From Symsagittifera roscoffensis (taxonomy: Eukaryota; Xenacoelomorpha; Acoela; Convolutidae), in assembly GCF_963678635.1 (NCBI RefSeq), contig NC_087068.1:15878027-15942026 (forward strand): a DNA stretch of 64,000 nt, given 5' to 3'. Position numbers and translations under genes: made by a program. The notes under the pieces were generated by a model that worked only from the letters and a program-made list of their open reading frames with translations, was not told the DNA's origin and did not search any database. This document shows, in pieces, positions 33,769 through 45,205 of this stretch (positions are counted from its first letter, which is position 1; each line of letters begins with the position of its first letter).

Positions 33769-35246
33769 GTGAAGATGTTCAGGCAGCTGACGACACCCCC
33801 TGGTCATGTGAAAGAAAGAATATACCCGAAACTAGTAAATCAAGATGGTGATGTCCAAAGATACGGCGGATTGAAAGCGATAAAGAAGGATGAGACCATC
33901 TTCGCCGCCTACGACAAAGCAGAAATGAGGAAGGCCAAGATCATGATAGTAGCGAATTCAGAGTTCGTGTATACCTCCAAGTCTCTGTTTTGACCGGACG
34001 TTATAATGTTGGCAGAGGTCGACCTGAACCTACTGCAATCGGTATCTCTGGCTATAGGGGTACAAAGGCAGACGGACATGAATCCAATTACGATCGTGTT
34101 TGCTGGCATCAATGACCATCTACACAGTAGAGGTTTTCTGAACAGACGCAGAGATCCTACAACGGCAGAGAAGGCTGTGTGGCCAGCGATAAAAGTATCC
34201 TTGAGTCGATGGGTAAAGTGGTGGATACCCTGAAAGAAGGTTCCTTCACCAAGATGACACCGAGAGCCGTGTTCGCGCTGTCTCCGGGGTATGCACTTCT
34301 CCCGGATGGACTAAAGTTCGTGTATGCGATAGTGGCTTTGCTCTCAGAAGAGAAATATGATGTAATCAAATCGGCTCAAAATTGCGAGATAAAGATGGAG
34401 AATCTGAGACCACTCAGGGCCGAACTACCCGCGGTGTGGTCAGTTATCTCGAAGGCGATGAGAGAATTCAAAGACCATTCACTACACATGCTAGTGTTGG
34501 ACGAGGTGCTGGGGTTGGAACTGTCCAATTTCAGTCGACAACCCAAGCTTAAGCCGGGAATAGACGACGACCATCGAGTGATCGTAGCGATGTCCAACGA
34601 CTTATGGTTCCGAGCAATGGAAGTGACAGGTGAAAACACGAGAAGGAAAAATTCACTAGAGACTAGAGCTCATTTGGATGCGATGGTTTTGAGAACCAAG
34701 CCGGAAGCCAACCAGTGGCTACACCTAAATCCTCGAGTAGCGGCATTGGGTGCAGATGCTTTTGAGCAAGGTCCTGTGATGATCACGAAGATCCATGCCT
34801 ATTTGTTAAAAGAGGAGAACCTGACGGAAAATGCCGAAGAAAAGAGCGCTGAATTTGTAAACAGAATGTGTCAGATTACACTGCAAACCTTCTGGACCCA
34901 GGAAGTGAAGGGACAGGAAGTCTTTGAACGGACAGACAGCATGCTGGAAGGGTTGGGAGCCGGATGGACCGCGTCCTTCTTGGCAAAAGTCTACCTGAAA
35001 GTCTCTCATTACTTGATTAAGGAATTCCTCCAAGCAGTAGTGGAAGTGTCAATAGTGGAACTAATAGCCTTGTTTGTGACGTTTGGAGCAGAGAGTTTCG
35101 TGAAAGGACCGGCGATGCTGCTCACCGAAGGAATCCAGAACCTGCGGTTAGATGGACTTCTAACACTGATTGCGATTACCCACGGAAACTTGGGAGGACT
35201 AATGAAATTGACACGTTGTCCAGAGCAGATGAGAGAGAGAGAGTGA
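33769..35246 (+). pseudogene. Accessory ORF 3, divergent SGNH-like protein
   Basis: Pieces 33769-33993 and 34006-34233 share a frame, split by TGA at 33991; a frame change near 34190 leads into 34179-35246. Aligned by eye with ORF 2, the blocks appear in the same order: IMIVANSEF in place of the GDS block, VIMLAEVDLNLL, then IVFAGINDHL (G-x-N-D like block III) 52 residues later against 49 in ORF 2, then a strand VFALSPGYALLPDG. The nucleophile motif reads ANS rather than GDS. The rest is a long helical domain with LVLDEVLGLELSNF and MSNDLWFRAM segments that I do not recognise. I infer a non-canonical or inactive SGNH relative; confidence in that fold is modest, confidence that the ORF is a real gene is higher. 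Confidence 0.5.
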
Positions 35247-35257
35247 GGAATTTAGAT

Positions 35258-37510
35258 ATGAAGAAATCCACGGACTCGTGGAATAAGATAAGAGACCTGA
35301 GACACACTCTTATCCAATATCTCTTACAACAAAATCGCTTTGGAACGGGAGAAGATGAGACTATCGAAAGAGAAGAAGATGTTAGACGACATGTTGGAGG
35401 CATGCCCCTGTTAACCGATCTGAGCTTGGCTATGAGAACCGATCCCTTAGCACTGATCAGAGGAGTCACGGAGTTTGTGACAGTAATCTATGGACCAGCA
35501 GTCACGTTTGCGTTCCCTGACGTTAAAGTGAAGGCGTATAGGAGGTCGGTGCTGCACCTGAACCTCATATCAGCAGTGGACGGTAGTGCACTGAACTGGT
35601 GTGAGCAGCGCACATTGCGGGAGCTCATGAGTGAAGATCTGTTTTTTGCGAAAATATTAGAACCAGAGATGACAGTCATCAATTTTGACGATCACTTCCG
35701 TGATCGCATGGGAGAAGTAAAAAGAGGACACATCGAAGTGTTTCCGAAGCTTTGGAATCTGAGACCCTATGATAAAACGAATGGTGAAATAACCAGAGTG
35801 CCTCGTCTCACTGCAGCATATCATAAAGTGAGAGAAAAGACAAAGGACTGGGGTGATTACGAGAAGCTGCCGGAGGCAATCCCTGAATTCCCTCTGATAA
35901 GAAGGATGTTGCTCGGAGCAGTCTCCGTGGTACAAACTCCTAGGTTGAGAGCATTCGAAACCAATGAAAGGAGAGTAGGGAATTTCGTAGCAACGATGGA
36001 TACATATTTTGTGGGAAGAAATGCCGCTGTGTTACAGTACACACGATTTGCCTATACGGATCAAGCGACGAGAAGGCGAATAAGCAACGCCGCGACTCCC
36101 AAGCCTGGAAGATTTGATGAAGAATGGGCGGGATTAGGCTTGGCGCCTATAAAAATGAGAGGCAGGACCGAACTGCCTGAAGCCTCCTTGATCCTGACTA
36201 GTGTGAAGCCGGAGTTGACGGTAGTAGGAACGCTGCGAACGAGAACCTTCCTAGCACCCTTCGGCTGCGAGGAAATCAAAGTGGTCCATGGAGAAGAGGA
36301 AGATAGATCGGCCGGTACCCTGATCATACCGAAGTTTCCGGAAGGAACCGACAACGATAAACAAGGACCATCGAGCACAAAGAGAGATATGTCAGAAGGA
36401 GATGACGGACAGAAAGGAAGCCGTCAAACCGAAGAACCCATGCAACAAGATGCAAGTCAAGCTGGTGGGGAAGACGACCGGGCATCGACAGGAGGAGTGT
36501 CCAGCCTGGATTTCAATATCTTCAGTGATCTTGAGAACAACGCGGATACGTTAGAGACGACTGAGCCAGCGGATGAAGGGATTTCAACACTGGAGCCTCC
36601 GTCAGCCTTTATGGAAATGAAACGGAATTTGTCGGAGAGCAGCTCTCCTGGCAATTCAAAAAATAACGAACAAAGAATCCTCGTGGAATCACCTAGAAGA
36701 AGAAGAATAGAGGTCTCAGCCAGAGTACCTTTCTTGGGAACGTTGCCCGAAGAAGAATGGGAAGTACATCACCGAGACCATGAAAGTAGGACGGGATGCA
36801 GATTGGACAGAGTGCCGTTCATGGAAGAAGTCTGGACAGTGGTTCAGAGCTATGGGACCCAGTCCATTCTGAAAACAGGTCTCAACCGACCCTTGATGCG
36901 GGAAGTCCTTGACAAGCTTGATGGGTGTGAAGGGAGATTGAGTGAGGTGTTGATTGACTCAGCCACTGATGAAAGTGATGCGAATTCTCCCATCAAGATG
37001 ACACCGCAGGACGATAAAGGAGAGGTGGTGTATCTGTCAAGAACCAGGAGAGGAACGATGCGATCGAAATTGGTGATTGATAAGATCAACGCGATGGAAA
37101 TGAAGTTAGGCAGCAGAGTGATGCCGAGGAGGGTAGGAAAGACGAAGGTGGATTCGGAGATATCGATGAAAGCTGTCAATTCAGCGAAAAGAAAACGAGT
37201 CGAAGAGGTCATGGATTTCGGACAAGGTGATTATCAATTGCCTGGCACAGATAAAATGTTGACTGATATAGCGATGGTGCCACCCATTCTCATGGCGGGA
37301 ATAAAGTCAACAGGTTATAAATCCAAAAGGAGTGACCGCACTCTGACTGGAGCAACCTTAGAAATGGAAATACTCAGCCAATGTGGAGAGAGCGCAATGA
37401 AAGACTTTAAACCATCTCCCATGAATCACGGAAAGGGAAATGTCGCAGGACAACTAGTACCAGTAGAAATACAACCGACTGACAGTATCGGAGGCTGTGT
37501 CGATAGATGA
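35258..37510 (+). CDS. Accessory ORF 4, large unknown protein
   Basis: The longest undisturbed ORF of the window, about 750 codons. I place the start at the ATG at 35258, 12 bases after the previous stop; the frame is open back to 35216. Residues 1-350 look like a compact, mostly helical domain with conserved-looking aromatic segments (FFAKILEPEMTVINFDDHF, LWNLRPYDKTNG). Residues about 370-490 are acidic, Ser/Gln-rich and disordered. The remainder is basic and mixed, with LPEEEWEVHHRD and KRKRVEEV. No transmembrane segment, signal peptide or known motif is seen, so it is not an obvious envelope. It has no stop or frameshift, unlike its neighbours. Confidence 0.6.
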   Translation: MKKSTDSWNKIRDLRHTLIQYLLQQNRFGTGEDETIEREEDVRRHVGGMPLLTDLSLAMRTDPLALIRGVTEFVTVIYGPAVTFAFPDVKVKAYRRSVLHLNLISAVDGSALNWCEQRTLRELMSEDLFFAKILEPEMTVINFDDHFRDRMGEVKRGHIEVFPKLWNLRPYDKTNGEITRVPRLTAAYHKVREKTKDWGDYEKLPEAIPEFPLIRRMLLGAVSVVQTPRLRAFETNERRVGNFVATMDTYFVGRNAAVLQYTRFAYTDQATRRRISNAATPKPGRFDEEWAGLGLAPIKMRGRTELPEASLILTSVKPELTVVGTLRTRTFLAPFGCEEIKVVHGEEEDRSAGTLIIPKFPEGTDNDKQGPSSTKRDMSEGDDGQKGSRQTEEPMQQDASQAGGEDDRASTGGVSSLDFNIFSDLENNADTLETTEPADEGISTLEPPSAFMEMKRNLSESSSPGNSKNNEQRILVESPRRRRIEVSARVPFLGTLPEEEWEVHHRDHESRTGCRLDRVPFMEEVWTVVQSYGTQSILKTGLNRPLMREVLDKLDGCEGRLSEVLIDSATDESDANSPIKMTPQDDKGEVVYLSRTRRGTMRSKLVIDKINAMEMKLGSRVMPRRVGKTKVDSEISMKAVNSAKRKRVEEVMDFGQGDYQLPGTDKMLTDIAMVPPILMAGIKSTGYKSKRSDRTLTGATLEMEILSQCGESAMKDFKPSPMNHGKGNVAGQLVPVEIQPTDSIGGCVDR

Positions 37511-37526
37511 ACCCGCCGGTGGATAC

Positions 37527-40346
37527 ATGGAAATGTTGGAGTACCGAAACTCGGCTAGAGGGTACGTGATGGCTCTGGAAGACAAGAGTGCTATGGAGAA
37601 TTATCTGGAGACAATGTTGCAAGGCACCACCCTCAAGCAGAAGGCGTACGGGACTCTAGCATCGTCTGAGATACAGGCAGAAACGATGGAGCAGTTGGTG
37701 AGCCTTCCATGGAAAGCAGTGGTGTTAAGGTTCTTCGAAGAAGAGATGAGGACTACGCCAAGAATACACGCTCTCGTGGCAGTACCTTACGTAAGAACAG
37801 AGTTACAACTGAGGTTTGCCTGGTGCATGATGGGATTGACTCGCGAGGAATATGATTCAGAAGAAAGGAAGAGGTCAAAAGAAGAGAAGGTTTTCCTTAT
37901 GACGAACCTGAGGGATCTGATGATCCAAGAGGGAGCAGCAGTAGCGTGTGCGAAGCGGAGAGACGCTCTCTGTTTCATTCGATTCATGATAGAGCAGATT
38001 TCAGTACCTTCATTGAACACTTGTGTTAAGATGCTGAGGGAAGGCGATGAGAGAGCGAAAGCCTTACTCTTGCTAGCACTGCTGGATATGCAGCAAAGCA
38101 AACCGATGATCAGGAGATTCTCAAACAAGGAGCTGAGACTCACTAAAGAATCTATGGGGGCACTGCCGAAATCCAGTGAATACTGTGGACCGACCAAGAA
38201 GAAGTCGAACAGCTACGTGTCCGGAATCATAGGGATAGCGTACAATCCTTTCCTGAGTGAAGACATACGCGATTGCTTCTTCGATTACGAACAGGCAGTG
38301 TTACTTAGATTCTGGACGTCGAGAATTGTAACAATTAAGAGCGCTAATAATCCGCAGACCAAATTTGGACTGGTCCTGGAAGAAGAGGTGACTGCACCTT
38401 CCGTACCAAAATCCGACAGAAGAGTGGAGTTTGGGTTGGGATTCTCAGATGAATTACTGAGAACGAGCTTGATGGCAGTGTAGGAATTGATAAGGCCATC
38501 ATGGTGTCCCTTTTCCAACGCTGACTCGATATTACGGGCGACACAAGACGTGCAGAGGGAACTGAATGCGGACTGTAACCTGCGTGACCTTAACATCATA
38601 TATAATGTGATGATAACGGCCTCTAGGAGCAACGGTGAAGATAAAGTGGAGTTGTCTGGCTGGGGACCAGAAGACTGGGTCAAACCTGGTAGCTGTCTGG
38701 CGGAAGTCTGTGGACTGGAGGGTCACTTTTGTGGAGGTCTGGTCTGTGTGAAGACCCTAGAGAAACAACACAAGCAATTGACGGTATTGTTTGGAAACGT
38801 CGTGATGAAAGCAAGAACGGAAACGGAACGGATAGCGGATTGTCATGGAGGAACCGAGGTGAATCTAGTGACTGCACTAGCATTCTACAGCATGTTTAGT
38901 TCTCTAGAGTCACTATTGAATCTAGAACAGAGACATGAGATGGTCACTGCCATCAGTGTAGAAGTATTCCCAGGAGTTCTGCAAACCGAGCAGAAATACA
39001 TAGGAAAATGGAGGGAAGCGATCTAGGCGGAAATGAACATCAGACACAGTGAGACTTATTTAAGACCATCAGGAGCACGATATTTGGTGGGTTCGACATT
39101 GGCTCCAATGTGCAAGAGCAGATACCCGGTACATTTTGTAGCTGTGGATGTAAAGAGTACGAGAACGATCGTGGATCAAGCCTTCTCAGTACCGAAGTGT
39201 GTTAGACTAACGAGAATGTCCGAGAAATCTTACGAGTTGTTATGTAAGATGCTCTCAGCAGTTCCAGAGAGGACCAAGGAGGAGTTGGAATCGATACTGG
39301 GAAAGAAGTTCATGGGATACGTGAGTGGGAACCTCAGTGACTTTGAGAGACAGAAACAGAGAGGATCAACTGTTACAGATTACAATACAGTAGACGAGAA
39401 TGATGAAGTCCACCGAGTGATGATGGAAGTGGAACCATTACTGGAAGCTTCGGGAAAACGTAATTGGAGGAGCATCATGTTGACACATGACGAGTTTCCC
39501 TGCCACTGCTTGCTGCAGACCTGGTGGTATCCCAAGCGTATTAATCTGGTGTTGATCTGGGACTCTGGAGAGCTGCTCTCCATGGGTTTACCAGACTCAT
39601 CACAGCCCATACCAATAGTGATAGTGGGAGTAATGATGGCGATACGATGGCTGGAAGCTCATGTGAAGGAAAACAATAGACAGGAGGCGCCAACGAGAGA
39701 ACAGTTGCGGAAATTGGATTGTCTAGAAGATTTAGATCTTTTTGAGACAATGTGCAAAATTCTAAACATTCCGATGGAAGTGAAGAAGGTATGGGCAAGA
39801 AAACGATTGATGCCATGGTTCAGAGCTAACATGACTGCATGGTTGTACGAATATGCTAAGAAGCATGTGTCGAAGCACGGCAGAGTGTACAGTGAATATC
39901 AGCTGGACATTGGAGCAGGAGCTTTCAAGCGAGCTTTCGTGACTCATCGGAATGCAGTGACCACCGCTGTTAAGAGAATTTCCAGGACGAGTGAACGTAG
40001 TGGAAAGGAGAAGGCAGAGATGTTGAAGTAAGATTTGAAGAGAAATGTGACGTTGTGCCTCCACAACAGCTTCTGCAGGAACAGAGAATCTAACGTGGAT
40101 CCCCTATCTTGTTGCAAACAGAGGGTGGAAGAGCAGAAGTGTTGGAGGACCGCTTCCAACAGCGTCAGAATAGCTAATGATGTGTTGCAAGACACAGTGC
40201 TGAAAGTGCAGAGTCAGTATCACAGGAGGAAGAGATGGAACATTGACGAATGGCCGAAAAACGAGATGCAAAAAGAGACGAAATTAGAAGAATTTAGAAG
40301 TTTTAGAACTTCTAAACGACGAGAAAAGAAGAAAACAAAGGAGTGA
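37527..40346 (+). pseudogene. Accessory ORF 5, very large unknown protein
   Basis: One frame from about 37527 to 40346 with in-frame stops TAG 38481, TAG 39024 and TAA 40029. The original protein would be about 840-940 residues. It is largely helical, with Cys-rich patches in the middle (SCLAEVCGLEGHFCGGLVC) and a strongly basic C-terminus (RRKRW, KRREKKKTKE). No domain was recognised. The frame before the ATG is open into ORF 4's end, and an out-of-frame ATGA overlaps the ORF 4 stop at 37507. The stop codons are evenly spread, consistent with recent decay of a formerly long ORF. Confidence 0.55.
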
Positions 40347-40463
40347 TGAAGGAAAAGTTAAAACTCAGAATTGTTTTATGTGTGTGAAAAAACTCAAGTG
40401 AGAAACTAAGCAACCAAGTTGTTATTGAAAACTGAAACATTTAGTTGACTTTTGAAGTTGTTG
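40347..40463 (+). other. Spacer from accessory ORF 5 to array unit 1
   Basis: AT-rich sequence joined abruptly at 40464 to integrase coding sequence. No LTR lies between the last accessory ORF and the integrase array, so the giant element lacks a normal 3' LTR at this point. Confidence 0.5.
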
Positions 40464-41665
40464 GCGATCCACACACTACTAGTTGAAACTCGAGCAAGGG
40501 ATCTGGATAGAGAAGTATACCAGGACCCTGAGAGTGATCGCTACCTCATACCAGGTGAAAGAGTCTTTGATAACGCAGCGGATGATATGGAAACAATAGC
40601 GATATGGAAACGTTCGATGAGTCTGTTGCCGCAAAAAGAGGTAGTCAGGACTGATCTTCAGCCATTCGAACAGGAAACACAGCCATTGGCAAAGGTTTGG
40701 TGCGTTAAGATGGAAGAAGATATGCATCAACCCAAGGAGCTGAATAGTCAGATGAGGGTCATGAAGACGTACTTGAAGGCGAGATACAGACTCTCGGATC
40801 TTCTAAGAGCGCAGAGAAATGACCGCATGACAAGCAACCTGAAGAGATGGATCGAAAATGGTTCTCCAGACAAAGGAGACCTTGAGGAAGACAGTTACCG
40901 CATTCTGCGACAATATTTTATGCAGAAAGAGGGAAGGTTATACTTGAACAAGGACGGGATTGTGGCTTGCAAGAGAAGAGATGAAGACAAAGTCCTATAC
41001 AAACATAACACGATAGTGTTGCCGCAACTCTATCAGACAAAACTATTTTTCAGGTCGCATGATCAGGTGGGCCATCAGGGGATCGACAAAGTATATCAGA
41101 GGATCCTGAAGCGCTTTGAGTGGCCTGGAATGAAAAAAGCATGCGAGAAGTGGGTAACAGCATGTCTGTCATGCCAACAGGCCAAAGATCCAAGGAAGTT
41201 GCGATTTCCTTTACAATCGATCGCGTCGTCTGAATTTAACGAAGTGGTGCAGATAGATCACCAAAAGATATGCATGACAGACAGTGGTTATAACCAAGTC
41301 TTGGAAATGATAGATCACTTCACGAAGTATGCGAAGGCCGTGCCCTGCATAACTGCCTCAGCGGAAGAGGTGTGCGACCACCTGATCAATACGTGGATTG
41401 CGAGACATGGTTGTCCGATGACGTTTCAATCGGATAACGGAACAGCTTTCGTAGGAGAACTCACGAAGGAGCTAATGAGACGCTCACAGGTAGCTCAAGC
41501 TCACTCCACGACATACCATCCCCAGACAAATGGCTTAGTGGAAAGGCAGAATCGAACGTTAGTGTCGATGCTGAGGGTATATTGTTCCAGGTACATGACC
41601 GATTGGGACAGATATCTTCCACAGGTGATGGGAGCTTACAATAGCACGCAACATTCCACCACCGG
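40464..41665 (+). pseudogene. Integrase segment, array unit 1
   Basis: 400-codon open frame equal to the integrase at 27.18-28.39 kb but of a different subfamily (for example IPGERVFDNAADDMETIAIWKR). The HHCC motif and the catalytic triad (QIDHQ, FQSDNGTAF, NGLVERQ) are intact. It starts within the linker (AIHTLLVETR) and ends at STTG before fusing to the LTR-like segment, so it lacks RT and the integrase C-terminal domain. It has no start or terminator of its own, so it is best seen as a fragment. Confidence 0.85.
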
Positions 41666-43967
41666 ACAGTTTTGAGAGGTTAGTGACGTTATTGGGACGA
41701 TTATTCAAACGGTGAAGGTCAAGATATTCTGGTATTTTTAAATTTTAAAGATTCGAACTGAGAAGTCGCACTTCTGAGAAACGGCAAAAACCGCCATTTT
41801 GGAAGAAAACCAGAAGAAAATCAGAACAACAATAGTTGCGATAGTGATAACTACGAGAATTGCGATAGAAAAACAACAACGAATAGCAGAGTTAGCAGAG
41901 ACCGTTCCGAGTTGCAACGACTGTGTCGCTACAATCGTTGCAAGGCCGTTCACAACAACGGTGAAGGGTAGAAAAACAGCCTTCCGGAGAGAAGATAAGG
42001 GCGTTATTTCACCGGATTTAGGAATCCGGAGGGGTCTCGGGATTTAAACCGAAACTGTTTTATATAAACTTTTAGCTTCCCGGTTATGTCTTGAATTGAA
42101 TTTATTTAACATCTGAATTTATTTTACGACGATGAGAAGCTAGGAGTTAGGGTGATCCAACTTCGATGGAGATGATGATTTTTATCTACTGAACAAAAAC
42201 AATAGTAATATAATAAGTAGTAGTAGCCCTGTTTTTAGGAGTGACCTCGTGGTCTGGGGATACTGAGACCCAGCCATGAGCTCACCAATTTTGCATGTAA
42301 TTAAGTTAAATTGAGTGTTTCGACCGAAGCCGAAAGCAGTAACGTTTTTGCCGACCCGATGTTAGGAAGACCACCAAAAGAACTGGCGTTAGTAGAGACG
42401 GTGAAAAGCATGTAGAGTTTTGTTTAGACGTTGGACAGTCGTATTAGAACCTAGCTTTATTTTACGTCGATATGTACTTCCGGGCGAATGTTACATAGAT
42501 GTTTTTATGGCGCTCCTGGGTGTTATTGTTTTTTAACATCATAACCGGCAGAACCGTTAACGAGCACTCCGCGCCGAGCGAATGCTCATAATAACGTCCT
42601 TATTAGGCCCTAACCGCCGGGGCGGAAGGGTAATTCGGAACCCGAAAGCCTTCCGGAACATAGTTATGACCAAAAATTCACGTTTCAGGAAGGGTGGGGG
42701 GATTGGCCGTCCCCTCGTTCCCTGAGAGGTTTGTGACCAAAAACACTTAAAGATATATATAAAACCAAACAAAAAGTAGTATAGTACTCAAGAAAAACAA
42801 AAAACATAAAAAATAACCGAAAAAACCAAAAACAGTAAAAAGTAAAAAAAAAATCAGTAGAAATCATCCCCCTATACAAGATGTGATCCGACCCTCCCGT
42901 TTGTTGTTGATGGATATATTGTTCTTACAGGCATTTATATCAATCAGCATCGTTACGATCATTTTTGTGGCCCGTTTGTGAGGCTTGTACTGCAGGGTTA
43001 TTTGAGTATTTAAGCACGTTTATGCTAATTTGCGCTCAATCCGGAAGGGTCTGCTGATTTGCACTCAATCCGGAAGGGTCTTGAGAGAAGACTGATCCGG
43101 CAAGCAGTACAAGGAGCAACAAGAAGGGGCTCAACGACAACAACAATTGACTGTTGGGTATCGTTAACAAGTTTTGTATCCCTTTTGGTACAAAAAATAA
43201 GATAGTAATCTGTGGGGGGCTCGACAGTGCTGCACTGTAGTGACCCTTCACCGAACTGCAAAAATCCGAGTTAGGCACCTTAATTCGGAAATTGAACAAA
43301 CCCGGAGGGGTATAGTATTAGTTATATTAATACTTATATAGCCTATATTAATACTCCTATATCGTTTTTCAGTGAAAAACACAGTGAGCGGACCAGTTGT
43401 AGGGTCAAAATAGCGATATTTTGATCCCCCCACAAATCGTGATTTTTGAAATATCAATAATTTTTGAAACAGAAAAAAGCACTAAATTAGTGAGTTACAT
43501 CGTAACTGTGCTAGTATAATAGGTAGAACCGGTTGAGTTAAGTTCACAAGTGAGTGGAACTATTTTGGTACAAAAAACAGAATTTTCGCGATTTTTGAGA
43601 AAACGGAACACTATAAAATCAGAAATTTTTGAGTTAGGACAGTAGAAATAGTTGTTCGGACATCGTCCACTAGTGAATCTACAGGTTTTAAGACCCGTTT
43701 TCCCGAAACCTTCCGGACTACAGAGAAATCGAACTTAATGTGTTTGATTCAGTGGATTCATCAATCCGGAGGGTTTCAAATAGCATAGTTTTTCGCAAAT
43801 TTTTTCAACTAAAGGGTTTCAAATCGGGTTTTTGCATTGAGCTAGATAAGTATAGGCCTTCTGAGCTCGGATCAATTATTTTTAGGTCAAAAAGAACAGA
43901 ATTGCGGAAAAAGTTAGGCGGAAACTATAAGTGAGAAAATTTTTGAATTTAGATAAAAGACGTTTTG
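41666..43967 (+). repeat. LTR-like segment, array spacer 1
   Basis: Copy of 16826-19164. It contains the TATA-like sequence near 42754, the CTGGGG...CCCAG hairpin near 42250 and several CCGGAGGGGT-type motifs (for example near 42014, 43040, 43070 and 43305). Junctions with integrase are 'ccaccgga|cagttttgag' on the left and a 22-base filler 'cgcttcaggatgtgtagatc' on the right, the same in all units. Confidence 0.85.
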
Positions 43968-43989
43968 CGCTTCAGGATGTGTAGATCGG

Positions 43990-45205
43990 AACTGTCAGAA
44001 CTAGCGATCCACACACTACTAGTTGAAACTCGAGCAAGGGATCTGGATAGAGAGGTATACCAGGACCCTGACAGTGATCGCTACCTCATACCAGGTGAAA
44101 AAGTCTTTGATAACGCAGCGGATGATATGGAAACAATAGCGATATGGAAACGTTCGATGAGTCTGTTGCCGCAAAAAGAGGTAGTCAGGACTGATCTTCA
44201 GCCATTCGAACAGGAAACACAGCCATTGGCAAAGGTTTGGTGCGTTAAGATGGAAGAAGATACGCATCAGCCCAAGGAGCTGAATAGTCAGATGAGGGTC
44301 ATGAAGACGTACTTGAAGGCGAGATACAGACTCTCGGATCTTCTAAGAGCGCAGAGAAATGACCGCATGACAAGCAACCTGAAGAAGTGGATCGAAAATG
44401 GTTCTCCAGACAAAGGAGACCTCGAGGAAGACAGTTGCCGCATTCTGCGACAATTTTTTATGCAGAAAGAGGGAAGGTTATACTTGAACAAGGACGGGAT
44501 TGTGGCTTGCAAGAGAAGAGATGAAGACAAAGTCCTATACAAGTATAACGCGATAGTGTTGACGCAACTCTATCAGACAGAACTATTATTCAGGTGGCAT
44601 GATCAGGTGGGCCATCAGGGGATCGACAAAGTATATCAGAGGATCGTGAAGCGCTTTGAGCGGCCTGGAATGAAAAAGGCATGCGAGAAGTGGGTAACAA
44701 CATGTCTGTCATGCCAACAGGTCAAGGATCCAAGGAAGTTGCGATTTCCTTTTAATCGATCGAGTCTTCTGATTTCAACGAAGTGGTGCAGATAGATCAC
44801 CAAAAGATATGCATGACAGACAGTGGTTATAATCAAGTCTTGTCATGATAGATCACTTCACGAAGTATGCGGAGGCCGTGCCCTGCATAACTGCCTCAGC
44901 GGAAGAGGTGTGCGACCACCTGATCAAGACGTGGATTGCGAGACATGGTTGTCCGATGACGTTTCAATCGGATAACGGAACAGCTTTCGTAGGAGAACTC
45001 ACGAAGGAGCTAATGAGACGCTCACAGGTAGCTCAAGCTCTCTCCACGACATACCATCCCCAGACAAATGGCTTTGTTGAAAATGCAGAATCGAACGTTA
45101 GTGTCGATGCTGAGGGTATATTGTTCCAGGTACATGACCGATTGGGACAGATATCTTCCACAGGTGATGGGAGCTTACAATCGCACGCAACATTCCACCA
45201 CCGGA
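43990..45205 (+). pseudogene. Integrase segment, array unit 2
   Basis: Same segment as unit 1, broken near 44755 by a frameshift just before the first catalytic Asp and again near 45085 after the catalytic Glu (NGFVEN). HHCC and the second Asp (SDNGTAF) are present. Confidence 0.85.

Noticed and set aside
35258-37510. Envelope-like protein in the giant element
   Set aside because: No signal peptide, transmembrane segment or cleavage-site pattern in this or the other accessory ORFs.
20544-40346. A variant genetic code explaining the in-frame stops of the giant element
   Set aside because: All three stop codons occur, at positions where different residues are expected, and frameshifts are also present. 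CEP164 exons and the intact Polinton ORFs need no reassignment. Ordinary decay fits better.
30000-40346. Accessory ORFs as a bacterial contaminant or phage because of compact packing and overlaps
   Set aside because: They follow Gypsy Pol in the same orientation, share its decay pattern, and have no phage or bacterial hallmark.
16826-40346. A Terminon-like (Athena) giant element, suggested by the GDSL gene
   Set aside because: Pol here has a Ty3/Gypsy RT with RNase H and an HHCC/DDE integrase, plus LTR-like repeats; no Penelope-type RT or GIY-YIG domain was seen.
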